Shown here one piece after another: positions 8,900 through 18,000 of a DNA stretch of 64,000 bases. The notes under the pieces are model-generated. The model ran no database searches. It worked only from the letters and a program-made list of their open reading frames with translations, and had not been told where the DNA came from. Numbering within the stretch: position 1 is the first letter of the stretch; each line of letters begins with the position of its first letter. Source of the stretch: Duganella fentianensis (GTDB lineage: Bacteria > Pseudomonadota > Gammaproteobacteria > Burkholderiales > Burkholderiaceae_D); assembly GCF_009857835.1 (NCBI RefSeq), contig NZ_WWCL01000001.1:558001-622000 (forward strand), given 5' to 3'. Made by a program: the position numbers and the translations under genes.

Positions 8900-9349
8900 A
8901 TGGGCCTGAGAGAACAAATTACCGAAGATATGAAAACCGCGATGCGCGCTAAAGACGCTGGCCGTCTGGCCACCGTGCGTCTGATCCTGGCGGAAATCAA
9001 GCGCAAGGAAGTGGACGAGCGTATCGAAGTCAACGATGAGCAGACTGTTGCCATCGTGGAAAAAATGATCAAGCAGCGCAAGGATTCCATCACCCAGTTC
9101 GAAGCCGGTGGCCGTGCCGATCTGGCCGACATCGAAAAAGCTGAGCTGGCCGTGCTGGTCAACTATATGCCGGCTGGCCTGTCGGATGAAGAAGTGGCGG
9201 CCGAAGTGGCAGCTGCCGTGGCCGCCTCGGGCGCTGCCGGTCCGCAGGACATGGGCAAGGTGATGGCCATCGTTAAGCCCAAGCTGGCTGGCCGTGCTGA
9301 CATGACCGTGGTGTCCGCTCTGGTGAAAAAGGCACTGGCTCCGGCATAA
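8900..9349 (+). CDS. yqeY: GatB/YqeY domain-containing protein
   Basis: 149-residue YqeY family protein, related to the C-terminal tRNA-binding domain of GatB/GatE. N-terminal MGLREQITEDMKTAMRAKD and VRLILAEIKRKEVD, then the YMPAGLSDEEV linker and the DMGKVMAIVKPKLAGRADM segment are all typical. The family probably binds tRNA but its precise role is unclear. Located between rpsU and dnaG, as in most beta- and many gammaproteobacteria and Firmicutes. Confidence 0.9.
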   Translation: MGLREQITEDMKTAMRAKDAGRLATVRLILAEIKRKEVDERIEVNDEQTVAIVEKMIKQRKDSITQFEAGGRADLADIEKAELAVLVNYMPAGLSDEEVAAEVAAAVAASGAAGPQDMGKVMAIVKPKLAGRADMTVVSALVKKALAPA

Positions 9350-9465
9350 TTGCTGCCAGTACGAGACTGGGCCGCGGTATGCTGCCCAGCAGTCGCATCT
9401 GATCCGGCGCAATACCGGATCGCTGCGGCGGTATAGCCTGATTCACAACAAGACTGCGTAGCCCT

Positions 9466-11262
9466 GTGATCCCACAATCATTTATTGCCGATTTGCTGAA
9501 CCGGGTCGACATCGTCGACGTGGTCGGCCGTTATGTGCAGCTGAAAAAAGGCGGCGCTAACTACATGGGCCTGTGCCCCTTCCACAGCGAAAAATCCCCC
9601 AGCTTTACGGTCAGTCCCACCAAGCAGTTCTATCACTGCTTCGGTTGCGGCGCCCATGGCACCTCGATCGGCTTCATGATCGAGTACTCGGGCATGGGCT
9701 TTGTCGATGCCGTGAAAGAGCTGGCGCAGAATGTGGGCATGGTGGTGCCTGAGCAGGACGACAAGATCCCGCCGGCCCAGCGCGCCCAGATGGCGGCGCA
9801 CAGCATGGCGCTGACGGAAGCCATGACCAAGGCCTGCGATTTCTACCGCGCCCAGCTGCGCGGCGCCACCAATGCAATTACCTACCTGAAAGGCCGTGGC
9901 CTGACGGGCGAAATTGCTGCCCGCTTCGGCCTCGGCTATGCGCCGCCCGGCTGGGACAATCTGCGCAGCATCTTCCCTGATTACGAAGCCGTGGTGCTGG
10001 CCGAGGCCGGGCTGGTGATCGACCGGGTGGACGAAGATGGCGGCAACCGCAAGCGCTATGACCGTTTCCGCGAACGGGTGATGTTCCCGATTAAAAACAC
10101 CAAGGGGCAGGTGATTGCATTCGGCGGCCGCGTGCTCGATCAGGGCGAGCCGAAATACTTGAATTCGCCCGAAACGCCATTATTTTCCAAGGGTCACGAG
10201 CTGTATGGCCTGTTCGAAGCCCGTCAGGCCATCCGCGATGCCGGTTATGTGCTGGTGACGGAAGGGTATATGGATGTGGTGGCACTGGCGCAAATGGGTT
10301 TCCCGCAGGCGGTGGCTACGCTGGGCACGGCGTGTACGCCTTTCCACGTGCAGAAGCTGTTGCGCCAAACCGACAATGTGATTTTCAGCTTCGACGGCGA
10401 CAAGGCCGGGCGGCGTGCCGCGCGGCGGGCACTGGAAGCCTGTCTGCCCCATGTGACGGACAACAAGACCATCCGCTTCCTGTTCCTGCCCACCGAGCAT
10501 GATCCGGACAGTTATGTGCGCACTTACGGCAAGGAAGCCTTCGAGCAGGAAATCCACGAAGCCATGCCGCTATCGCAGTTCCTGATCAAGGAGGCAGTGG
10601 GCGAGCATGATTTGCAGAGCCCGGAAGGACGGGCGCGCGTGCAGTTCGACGCCAAGCCCATGCTGCAGGCCATGACGCCGACAGCGCTGCGGTTGCAGAT
10701 CGTGCGCGGACTGGCCCAGCTGACCCAGACCACGCCGTCCGAGATCGAGGTGCTGTACGAGCTGGCCAAGCCGGTGGCGGTAGCGCGGCAGGCGCCGGCC
10801 CGCACGGGGCGGCCCGTGCCGGTGGGGCTGGAATTGCAGATCGTGCGCATCCTGATCGCCCACCCGCCGCTGGCGCAGGAAGTGGACGGGGCTGCGCTGG
10901 CCGCCTTCCAGTATTTCGGCGCGGAGCCGGCCGAACGTCTGGCGCAGCTGGTAGCGCAGGCGCAGGCACTGGGCGAGCAAGGAAGTTTTGCAGCATTTGC
11001 GCAACATCTGAAAGCGCAGGGCGACGAGTACGACAGCATCATTGCCGAAATCGTGCAGGAGCCTGAATCGGAATTCGATGCCGTGCGGCTGTTTTTGCGC
11101 GGCGCCATCCGGCAGGTAAAGAATGATGCTTTAAAGCAAGAGTTAAGCCAGTTGTTCGCGGCCGGGCTGTCGTCCGAACAGATCGGCGTGCGCTACCGCG
11201 AGATCACGGCGCAGCAGGATCAATTGCTGCGTGAAGCGCAGGCGGAAACGGCGCACCGTTGA
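9466..11262 (+). CDS. dnaG: DNA primase DnaG
   Basis: 598-residue primase that makes RNA primers for replication. Starts with GTG at 9466 (IPQSFIADLLNRVDIVDVVG, a classical DnaG N-terminus). Zinc-binding CHC2 domain: C37, H40, C58, C61 (CPFH ... CFGC). RNA polymerase domain with KGRGLTGEIAARFGLG; TOPRIM motifs EGYMDVVAL and FSFDGDKAGRRAA. The C-terminal 150 residues form the helical DnaB-binding region. No strong Shine-Dalgarno sequence before the GTG, consistent with low primase synthesis. Two hairpins follow the gene before the rpoD promoter. Confidence 0.97.
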   Translation: MIPQSFIADLLNRVDIVDVVGRYVQLKKGGANYMGLCPFHSEKSPSFTVSPTKQFYHCFGCGAHGTSIGFMIEYSGMGFVDAVKELAQNVGMVVPEQDDKIPPAQRAQMAAHSMALTEAMTKACDFYRAQLRGATNAITYLKGRGLTGEIAARFGLGYAPPGWDNLRSIFPDYEAVVLAEAGLVIDRVDEDGGNRKRYDRFRERVMFPIKNTKGQVIAFGGRVLDQGEPKYLNSPETPLFSKGHELYGLFEARQAIRDAGYVLVTEGYMDVVALAQMGFPQAVATLGTACTPFHVQKLLRQTDNVIFSFDGDKAGRRAARRALEACLPHVTDNKTIRFLFLPTEHDPDSYVRTYGKEAFEQEIHEAMPLSQFLIKEAVGEHDLQSPEGRARVQFDAKPMLQAMTPTALRLQIVRGLAQLTQTTPSEIEVLYELAKPVAVARQAPARTGRPVPVGLELQIVRILIAHPPLAQEVDGAALAAFQYFGAEPAERLAQLVAQAQALGEQGSFAAFAQHLKAQGDEYDSIIAEIVQEPESEFDAVRLFLRGAIRQVKNDALKQELSQLFAAGLSSEQIGVRYREITAQQDQLLREAQAETAHR

Positions 11263-11276
11263 TCTGGCTCAGGCTC

Positions 11277-11332
11277 CGCACAGTCTGGCTGTGCGACTGG
11301 TGACAGAGGGCGTAGCATGGTTCCGCCCTCTG
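11277..11332 (+). other. Tandem hairpins after dnaG
   Basis: Two consecutive stem-loops: 11277-11283 with 11289-11295 (7 bp, loop of 5) and 11304-11312 with 11324-11332 (9 bp). Neither is followed by a T run, so they may be pause, processing or 3'-end-stabilising structures rather than classic terminators. Confidence 0.5.
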
Positions 11333-11349
11333 GAAATTGAAAAGTGGCG

Positions 11350-11358
11350 TGCTATAAT
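11350..11358 (+). promoter_or_regulatory. Extended -10 promoter of rpoD
   Basis: TGCTATAAT, a perfect -10 hexamer with TGn extension, about 390 nt upstream of the rpoD GTG. The TTGAAA at 11337-11342 is only 10 nt away and cannot act as the matching -35; at 17-nt spacing the hexamer is poor (CTGGAA). An extended -10 does not need a good -35, so this is probably the main housekeeping promoter of rpoD. Confidence 0.7.
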
Positions 11359-11365
11359 AAAACGC

Positions 11366-11748
11366 TAAGTGTTGTATGTTTTGGCATCGTTTTTCAGCTC
11401 AGAGTGTGTTTGTTTTCAGTAAGTTAGGCTCTTGATCGACATGGAAGAACGGCTGTCGGCGGCTCGGGCCAGCTTGGGTAGTAGCAACGGAGAGTGCTCC
11501 CGCTACACGGAACGCGAGATTGCGTTACCAATCCGGTCATGGTTTCTTGTCCCCACGCACGTGTCCTATGCAGTAGAATTTCTGCCAAGAGTGGCGGAGT
11601 TCTAACGCGGTAGATCGTCCTGACTGGATGTAAGTAAGTCGTAGTATTGTCGGACTTGGGTAGTCGGCAAGTTCGAAGACCTAGGTTCGATAGGGCCGCA
11701 AGAAACTTTATCCTAAATAAGCAAGTCGTTGTGTAATCGAAAGCGCCT
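11366..11748 (+). other. Long untranslated leader of rpoD
   Basis: The 383 nt between the extended -10 promoter and the rpoD GTG contain no credible plus-strand reading frame. An in-frame stop (TAA, 11734-11736) lies just upstream of the GTG, so the rpoD frame cannot be extended. The composition is less GC-rich than the neighbouring genes, with several short complementary stretches. It may be a structured 5' UTR or harbour a small RNA; neither can be proven from one sequence. Confidence 0.5.
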
Positions 11749-13998
11749 GTGCCAACTAAGAAACCTGAATCCAAAGCGGCTGCAAAGCCGAGCAAAGTGA
11801 CCGCAAAATCTGCCAAGACGGCGGACAAGTCGGAGACGCGTGTTGCCAGCAAAGTGCCGGCCGTGAGCCAGACCACCGATGCTGCTGCACTGGCAGCCAT
11901 CGATACTTCGGGCTACGTGCTGCCGACGGTGAAAGTGCCGGGGCGGCGCGGTCGCAAGCCGAAAGAATTCCAGCCTGAAAACGACGAAGTGGCCGCACTG
12001 AATGCGGTCGAGCGCGCCGAACTGAAAGCGGTGGACAAGGCCAAGGCCAAGGACCGCAAGGCCAAGGAAAAAGCACTGCTGAAGGATGCCTTCTCGTCGG
12101 ACACGGAAGCTTCGGAAGAGGAACTCGAGCGCCGCCGCCAGAAACTCAAGACTCTGATCAAGTTCGGTAAGGAACGCGGTTTCCTCACCTACGCCGAGAT
12201 CAACGACCACCTGCCTGACAATATCGTCGATCCGGAAGCGATCGAAGGCATTATCGGCACCTTTAACGACATGGGCATTGCCGTCTACGAGCATGCGCCC
12301 GATGCCGAAACCCTGCTGCTGTCCGATAACGTTGCCACCGTCACCAGTGACGACGAGGCCGAAGCGGCGGCCGAAGCCGCACTGTCCACCGTCGATTCCG
12401 ATTTCGGCCGTACCACCGACCCGGTGCGTATGTATATGCGCGAAATGGGCTCGGTCGAGCTGCTGACCCGTGAAGGCGAGATCGAAATCGCCAAGCGTAT
12501 CGAAGACGGGCTGAAAGACATGATCCAGGCGATTTCCGCCTGCCCCGTGACGATTGCCGAAATTATCGCCGCCTCCGACCGTATCCGTGCCGAAGAGATC
12601 AAGATCGACGAAATCGTCGATGGTCTGGTAGACGAGAACGAAGAAGAAGCGGCCGCCCCGGCTGCTGCTGCCCCGTCCGACGATGAAGAGGAAGACGAGG
12701 ACGAGGAAGAAGAGGAAGAAGAGGAAGAAGAAGAGTCCGGTGGTTCTGCCGCCGGTGCGGCCGGTTACTCGGCCGAACAGCTGGAAGCCCTGAAAGCGGC
12801 TGCGCTGGAAAAATTCGACGTCATCTCGCTGCAATTCGACAAGATGCGCCGCGCCTTCGAGAAAGAGGGCTATAACTCGAAAGCCTACGTCAAGGCACAG
12901 GAAGCGATTTCCTTCGAGCTGCTGGGCATACGCTTCACCGCCAAAGTGGTGGAGAAACTGTGCGACACCCTGCGCGGTCAGGTCGATGAAGTGCGCCATA
13001 TCGAGAAACAGATTCTGGATGTGGCCGTGAACAAGTGCGGCATGCCGCGCGCCCACTTCATCAAGGTCTTCCCCGGCAATGAAACCAATCTGGACTGGGT
13101 GGATGGCGAAGTGGCGGCTGGTCACGCGTATAGCGCGATTCTGGGCCGTAATATCCCTACCATCAAGGAACTGCAGCAGCGTCTGATCGACCTGCAGGCC
13201 CGCGTGGTACTGCCGCTGCCCGATCTGCGCAACATCAACCGCCAGATGGCGGCTGGTGAAATGAAGGCGCGCAAAGCCAAGCGCGAGATGACGGAAGCTA
13301 ACTTGCGTCTGGTGATCTCGATTGCCAAGAAATACACCAACCGCGGTCTGCAATTCCTCGATCTTATTCAGGAAGGCAACATCGGTCTGATGAAGGCGGT
13401 GGACAAGTTCGAATACCGCCGCGGCTACAAATTTTCCACCTATGCCACGTGGTGGATCCGGCAGGCGATTACCCGTTCCATCGCCGATCAGGCCCGCACC
13501 ATCCGGATTCCGGTGCACATGATCGAAACCATCAACAAGATGAACCGGATTTCGCGCCAGATTCTGCAGGAAACGGGTGCCGAGCCTGATCCGGCCACGC
13601 TGGCCATCAAGATGGAGATGCCGGAAGACAAGATCCGCAAGATCATGAAGATCGCCAAAGAGCCGATTTCCATGGAAACGCCTATCGGTGACGACGACGA
13701 TTCCCATCTGGGCGACTTCATCGAGGATAACAACACGCTGGCGCCGTCCGATGCGGCCCTGCATGCCTCGATGCGCGGTGTGGTCAAGGATGTGCTGGAT
13801 TCCCTCACGCCACGCGAAGCCAAAGTGCTGCGCATGCGTTTCGGTATCGAAATGTCGACCGACCATACGCTGGAAGAAGTGGGCAAACAGTTCGACGTCA
13901 CGCGCGAGCGTATCCGTCAGATCGAGGCCAAGGCACTGCGTAAATTGCGCCATCCTAGCCGTTCCGACAAGCTCAAGAGCTTCCTGGAAGGTAACTAG
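11749..13998 (+). CDS. rpoD: RNA polymerase primary sigma factor RpoD (sigma-70)
   Basis: 749 residues. N-terminal basic, lysine/alanine-rich extension (about 1-125), then region 1.1 ([29 protein letters not shown] split motifs near 140-170), region 1.2 ([29 protein letters not shown] near 225), the non-conserved region carrying a nearly unbroken Asp/Glu tract at about residues 304-328, region 2 ([23 protein letters not shown] and [15 protein letters not shown]), region 3, and region 4 ([27 protein letters not shown]). The GTG start is the first possible one in the frame and has only a weak ribosome-binding site. Last gene of the macromolecular synthesis cluster. Confidence 0.97.
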   Translation: MPTKKPESKAAAKPSKVTAKSAKTADKSETRVASKVPAVSQTTDAAALAAIDTSGYVLPTVKVPGRRGRKPKEFQPENDEVAALNAVERAELKAVDKAKAKDRKAKEKALLKDAFSSDTEASEEELERRRQKLKTLIKFGKERGFLTYAEINDHLPDNIVDPEAIEGIIGTFNDMGIAVYEHAPDAETLLLSDNVATVTSDDEAEAAAEAALSTVDSDFGRTTDPVRMYMREMGSVELLTREGEIEIAKRIEDGLKDMIQAISACPVTIAEIIAASDRIRAEEIKIDEIVDGLVDENEEEAAAPAAAAPSDDEEEDEDEEEEEEEEEEESGGSAAGAAGYSAEQLEALKAAALEKFDVISLQFDKMRRAFEKEGYNSKAYVKAQEAISFELLGIRFTAKVVEKLCDTLRGQVDEVRHIEKQILDVAVNKCGMPRAHFIKVFPGNETNLDWVDGEVAAGHAYSAILGRNIPTIKELQQRLIDLQARVVLPLPDLRNINRQMAAGEMKARKAKREMTEANLRLVISIAKKYTNRGLQFLDLIQEGNIGLMKAVDKFEYRRGYKFSTYATWWIRQAITRSIADQARTIRIPVHMIETINKMNRISRQILQETGAEPDPATLAIKMEMPEDKIRKIMKIAKEPISMETPIGDDDDSHLGDFIEDNNTLAPSDAALHASMRGVVKDVLDSLTPREAKVLRMRFGIEMSTDHTLEEVGKQFDVTRERIRQIEAKALRKLRHPSRSDKLKSFLEGN

Positions 13999-14078
13999 GG
14001 CTTGACGCTGGGCCTGCCTAGCCAGTATCCTCGCGCATTCGCTTGTGCATGCACTTCAGGCGTAAGCTTTCAAAGTAT

Positions 14079-14155
14079 GGGCCGTTAGCTCAGTTGGTTA
14101 GAGCAGAGGACTCATAATCCTTTGGTCGCAGGTTCAAGTCCTGCACGGCCTACCA
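14079..14155 (+). tRNA. tRNA with CAU anticodon, probably tRNA-Ile2
   Basis: 77 nt with encoded CCA. Acceptor stem 14079-14085 with 14145-14151 (first pair G-U), D arm AGCTCAGTTGGTTAGAGC, anticodon arm GAGGACTCATAATCCTT with CAU at the centre, T arm GCAGGTTCAAGTCCTGC. A CAU anticodon means elongator Met, initiator Met or lysidine-modified Ile2. The anticodon and variable region (ACTCATAATC..TTGGTCGC) resemble E. coli ileX more than metT, so I favour Ile2; automated tools often label such genes Met. Confidence 0.9.
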
Positions 14156-14159
14156 ATAC

Positions 14160-14195
14160 AAAAAGGAGTCAGATACCGTATCTGACTCCTTTTTT
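14160..14195. terminator. Perfect 16-bp hairpin after the tRNA; terminator or REP-like palindrome
   Basis: Arms 14160-14175 and 14179-14194 are exact complements around a 3-nt loop, flanked by A5 and T6, so it would terminate transcription from both sides. The core GGAGTCAGATAC / GTATCTGACTCC is of the GTCAGA-type palindrome that I recall as dispersed repeats in several proteobacteria; whether it is repeated in this genome cannot be seen, and it occurs only once in the window. Confidence 0.8.
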
Positions 14196-14292
14196 CATTT
14201 CCGCTCCCGGCAGCATCCAGCAGGTTTGCGCAAAGTGGCTACAGGCCGCTATTTGGCCGCTACAGTGAAGTAGCGTCACCCAGCGCAAAAAA

Positions 14293-14332
14293 TCGTCACT
14301 CTCATTGATGTGATATATACTCAATTTTGAGT
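14293..14332 (+). promoter_or_regulatory. Promoter and palindromic operator of the toxin-antitoxin pair
   Basis: -35-like TCGTCA (14293-14298), 16-17 nt spacer and -10 TATACT (14316-14321). The inverted repeat ACTCAA-TT-TTGAGT (14319-14332) overlaps the end of the -10, the usual place for a toxin-antitoxin autorepressor site. The ribosome-binding site AAGGA at 14336-14340 follows. Confidence 0.6.
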
Positions 14333-14349
14333 AATTAAGGACTCATTTC

Positions 14350-14658
14350 ATGAGGCCGAATTACAAGCCCCCTTTTCTGGCATTCGTGAAGAAACAGAGT
14401 CGTCCGTTTCAGCTGGCGATCGAGGATGCCGTAGAGGACATCTGCGCGCAGCCATCTATCGGCGTAGCCAAGGCGGGTGATCTGCACGGTCTCCGGATTT
14501 TTAAATTCAGATGCCATGGCCAGCAATTCCTGATTGCCTACTGCCCAACAGAGAGCGCCGGCTCAGGCAAGGCGTCAGGCTGGCAGCAGATAGACTTTTA
14601 CCAGATAGGGCCGCACGAGAATTTTTATAGCAATCTCAAGAAGTATCTGAAATCGTGA
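14350..14658 (+). CDS. RelE/ParE-like type II toxin
   Basis: 102 residues. The compact basic sequence with LAFVKKQSRPFQLAIEDAVEDICAQPSIGVAKAGDLHGLRIFKFRCHGQQFLIAYCPT and a C-terminal FYQIGPHENFYSNLKKYL is typical of RelE/ParE/HigB superfamily toxins (short strands after a helical hairpin, C-terminal aromatic and basic residues). RelE members cleave mRNA on the ribosome, ParE members poison gyrase; the sequence does not decide between them, though the FYQIGPHENFY ending is found in many RelE-like proteins. It is followed after 6 nt by a DNA-binding antitoxin, the toxin-first order of HigBA-like modules. Confidence 0.75.
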   Translation: MRPNYKPPFLAFVKKQSRPFQLAIEDAVEDICAQPSIGVAKAGDLHGLRIFKFRCHGQQFLIAYCPTESAGSGKASGWQQIDFYQIGPHENFYSNLKKYLKS

Positions 14659-14664
14659 GGGCAT

Positions 14665-15006
14665 ATGCGTCAGAACACCGCAGAAGAAGTCTATCTAAGT
14701 TTTACCCGCTTACCGGCGAACGAACGCGCCAGATTTTTCGCCTTGCTTGCCGAGCCAGCCCCCCCATCGCAGAATTTTTCACACGAGCAGGTGTTCGGGC
14801 ATCTGGCCGGAGCGCGCTTCACGGCACAGGAGGCAGCAGAGTATCTGGGAGTTTCGATGGCCACCTTCCGCCGCTATGTGGCCCATGGCAAGCTCAAGGC
14901 GAGAGAAGAAGTTGGCCGTAGCCAGCTGTTCGCAACGGAAGATCTCAAGCATTTCAAGCGGGCGTTGCAGGAAGTCAGAACGCGTGGCGCTGTAACGGCA
15001 GCCTGA
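14665..15006 (+). CDS. Helix-turn-helix antitoxin
   Basis: 113 residues. N-terminal helical part (EEVYLSFTRLPANERARFFALL) similar to toxin-binding segments, then an excisionase/MerR-like winged helix: FTAQEAAEYLGVSMATFRRYVAHGKLKAREEVGRSQLFATEDLKHFKRAL (given here as one domain, about residues 52-100). Such HTH_17-type domains bind DNA and here would recognise the palindrome overlapping the promoter. Starts 6 nt after the toxin stop, so the two are co-transcribed. Pairing with the toxin is inferred from order and size. Confidence 0.7.
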   Translation: MRQNTAEEVYLSFTRLPANERARFFALLAEPAPPSQNFSHEQVFGHLAGARFTAQEAAEYLGVSMATFRRYVAHGKLKAREEVGRSQLFATEDLKHFKRALQEVRTRGAVTAA

Positions 15007-15007
15007 A

Positions 15008-18000
15008 TCAGCTTTGCATAGTTGCTGACATACCCGCTTGCGCAAGGCAGGCGGCGCGTAGCTGCAGCAGGCTGGCGCGGTGCAGGTGCTCGTCCAGCTG
15101 GTCGGCGCTGGCCAGCGCAGCGTCGATCTGGGCTAGCTGGCTGGCGTAGTCCTGCAGGTAGCCATGGGCTTCGGCCAGCGGATGCAGGAAGGCCACCAGT
15201 ATGCCCGGCATTACGCTGCGCACTGCGCCGGCAGCGTATTCGAGCAGGGCGATGCCTTCAGGCTGGCCGGCACGGGCCAGACTCCAGCCGCGCAGCATGG
15301 TGCCGGCCACCTGCCACAGCGCCAGCTGGTACTGGCCGGCGATGGCAAGGATTTCTTCGGCCAGCACCGCCACCTGCGCACCATCCTGCTGCAGCCGGTG
15401 CACGGTGGCTGCATGGACCAGCGCGAAGCAGAGCGAATCGGGATGCTCGAGCTGGCGTGCCAGCGTCACGGCGGCCGCAGCGGTTGCCAGCGCGGCCGTA
15501 TGCTGGCCAAGCGCCTGATGGGCCCATGCCGCATAGGCCAGACCCGCCACTTGCGGATCGTGGCCGCGCTGGTGCTCGTGCCCTTGCCCGTGTCCGTGCT
15601 GCCGCGGCTGACCGGCACAGAGCTGGGTGGCCGCCTGTGCATGGTCCAGTGCTGCTCCATAGCGGCCCTGCCACAGGGCCTGATTGGCGGCCGCTGCATG
15701 GGCGTGGCCGCGCCGCAGCACATCGCCGCTGGCGTCGGCCGCCTGCAGCAGCGGCGCTATCAGTTCGGCGCTGCCGCGGAAGCTGGCCTGCGCACGCGAA
15801 CTGGATACCATCCATAGCCCCCACAGCACGTCGAAACGGGCTGCACCCTCATACAGTCCGGCATATTGGCCCTGACATTGCGCATAGGCGCGGTCGTACA
15901 CGGCCGCTGCCTCTGCCGAACCATAGCCGGCCAGTGCCAGCAAGGCCTGTCCCAGCACCAGCAGCAGATCGCGTTCCATGCCGGCTCGTACCGTACCGGG
16001 CGGAAGATGTTCGAGCGCCGCCAGTCCGTTGCGCAAATGCGCCGCCGATTCGGCGCAGGCGTGTGCGGCCAGCGCGTGCTGGCCCGCCTTGAGCCACCAA
16101 GTCAGCGCTGCCGGATAGTCGGCTGCCTTGCCCAGATGGTAGGCCAGCTGCGCCGGCTGCTGGCTGGTGCGCTGGGGGAAGTGCTGGATCAGCGCATCGG
16201 CAATGCGGCGGTGGGCGCGCTGGCAGTCGGCGCGCGTCTGTGACTGGTAGGCGGCCACCTGCAGCAGGGCGTGGCGGAATTCGAACTGGCGTGCATCGCG
16301 CGCTTCCAGCAGGCGCGCCTGCTGCAGCGTTTGCAGCTGTTCGGCATCGACGTGGGTAACATGGGCCAGCAGCTCCAGATCGAAGCTGCGGCCTATGGTG
16401 GCGGCGTATTGTGCCAGCCGGCGGGCCGCACCCGTGGCGTCCAGCCGCGCCGCCAGCAGATAGGCCAGCGTGGCCGGCACGCTGCTCGTGGCCGGCTGCG
16501 CCAGCGCCTGCCGCACCAGTTCCTCGGCAAACAGCGGTATGCCTTCGGCACTGGCGACGATGCGGGCAATCGCGGCGGGCGGCAACGTGCTCTCGCTGGC
16601 GCCGACCAGCGCTGCCATGGCCGCGTCGTCCAGCTGCGCCAGTTCCAGCACTGTCGCATGCGCGGACAGCCATGGGGCCAGCGGGCTGTCGTTGCGGACT
16701 GTGTAGACGGTGAGCACGGGCAGGGCTGCCGTGTGCTGGGCCAGCGCGGCCAGCACGGCCTGAGTGGACGGATCGGCCCAGTGCAGATCTTCCACCGCCA
16801 GCAGCAAGGGGCTGTGTTCCGCAGCATTACGAAACAGCGCCACCAGCGCGCTGCTGGTGTGCTGGCGCAGCATCTCGCTGCCCATGGTTGCCGGCGTTTC
16901 GGCTATACCCAGCAGTGCCTGCAATCCTGCGCTGACGGAGGCGGCGATGGCGCTATGCTGGCGCGCCAGATAGTGTGCCAGCATGCTGCGCCGGCTGGCC
17001 GCATCGTGCTCCGGCTGGCAGCCGATCTGGCGTTCCAGCAGGATGATCAGGGGCTGCCACGGAGTGTTCTGATAGGCCGCTTCACATTGCAGTTCCAGCC
17101 GCTGCCAGTGTGCGATGTCCAGCGTGCCGGCCAGTTCGCGCAGCAGGCGCGATTTGCCTATGCCCGCTTCGCCGCGCAGCACCACCTGCTGCCCTTGTCC
17201 GTGGCTGGCAGCGTCGCGCAGGGCCGCCAGCTGCGCCAGTTCGGCCGTGCGCCCTGCCAGCGGCAACAGGCGTGGTGCGGCATCCAGACGGCTGTTGGCG
17301 CCCGTAGTACCGGCCACGCGGTAGCTACGGAAGGCCTGTGAGCCGCAGGGCTGCAGATAGAAGTAGCCGCTCACCAGCTGGCGGGCCGCATCGCTGAGGT
17401 GGATTTCGCCACTGCCGGCGCGCTCGTTCAGGCGCGCGGCCAGTGCCGAAGCTACGCCGGCGGGGTCAGGCTGCTCGCCATGCGTGCCCGTGACGATGAC
17501 GGCGCTGTGTATGCCGCTGCGGGCATAGACGCCGGCCTGACAGGCCGCGCTGATGGCACGGGCGGCGCGTACGGCATTGCGCGCGCCATCTTCGGCGGCG
17601 ACAGGGTAGCCGAAGTAGCCGGCAAAGCTGCCACCCGGGGCAGCGATAACGTGGGCACCGTGCTGGCGCGCCAGTTGGGCGCAGTGCTGGTAGGGCAGGC
17701 GCAGGCGTTCGGCAAGGTCTTCTGCATCATTGCTGCTGGCTGCGTGCAGGCTGCAGTGCAGTATGGTGACCAGCCGCCGTTCGGGAAAAGCCGGCACGTG
17801 GGCTGCAGCCACTGCCTGCTGCGGCGCAGGCCAGCCTTCCGTGCGGACGCTGCAAGCTTCGCGCCGCTGCACCTCGCTGCGTATGGTTTCGGCCAGCTGG
17901 CGCGTAGCCGCTGCCGGGCTGGTACCCAGTTCCTGTTCCAGCAGGCGCTGGCAGTTGGCATAGTGCCCCAGCGCTTCGGCCGGCCGCCCGGTGGCAGCCA

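Noticed and set aside
11337..11342. TTGAAA as -35 of rpoD
   Set aside because: Only 10 nt from the -10; an extended -10 explains the promoter better.
11660..11710. GGTTCGA within the rpoD leader, reminiscent of a tRNA T arm
   Set aside because: The flanking bases do not form a proper 5-bp T stem with a 7-nt loop, and no acceptor or anticodon arm could be built around it.
11424..11900. 158-aa minus-strand frame in the rpoD leader
   Set aside because: Half of it lies antisense to rpoD, it has no ribosome-binding site and no recognisable domain; the leader is better seen as untranslated.
11713..13953. 746-aa minus-strand open frame opposite rpoD
   Set aside because: Mirror of the rpoD codon pattern in high-GC DNA; the composition (His, Gln, Arg-rich) fits no family and the plus strand is certain.
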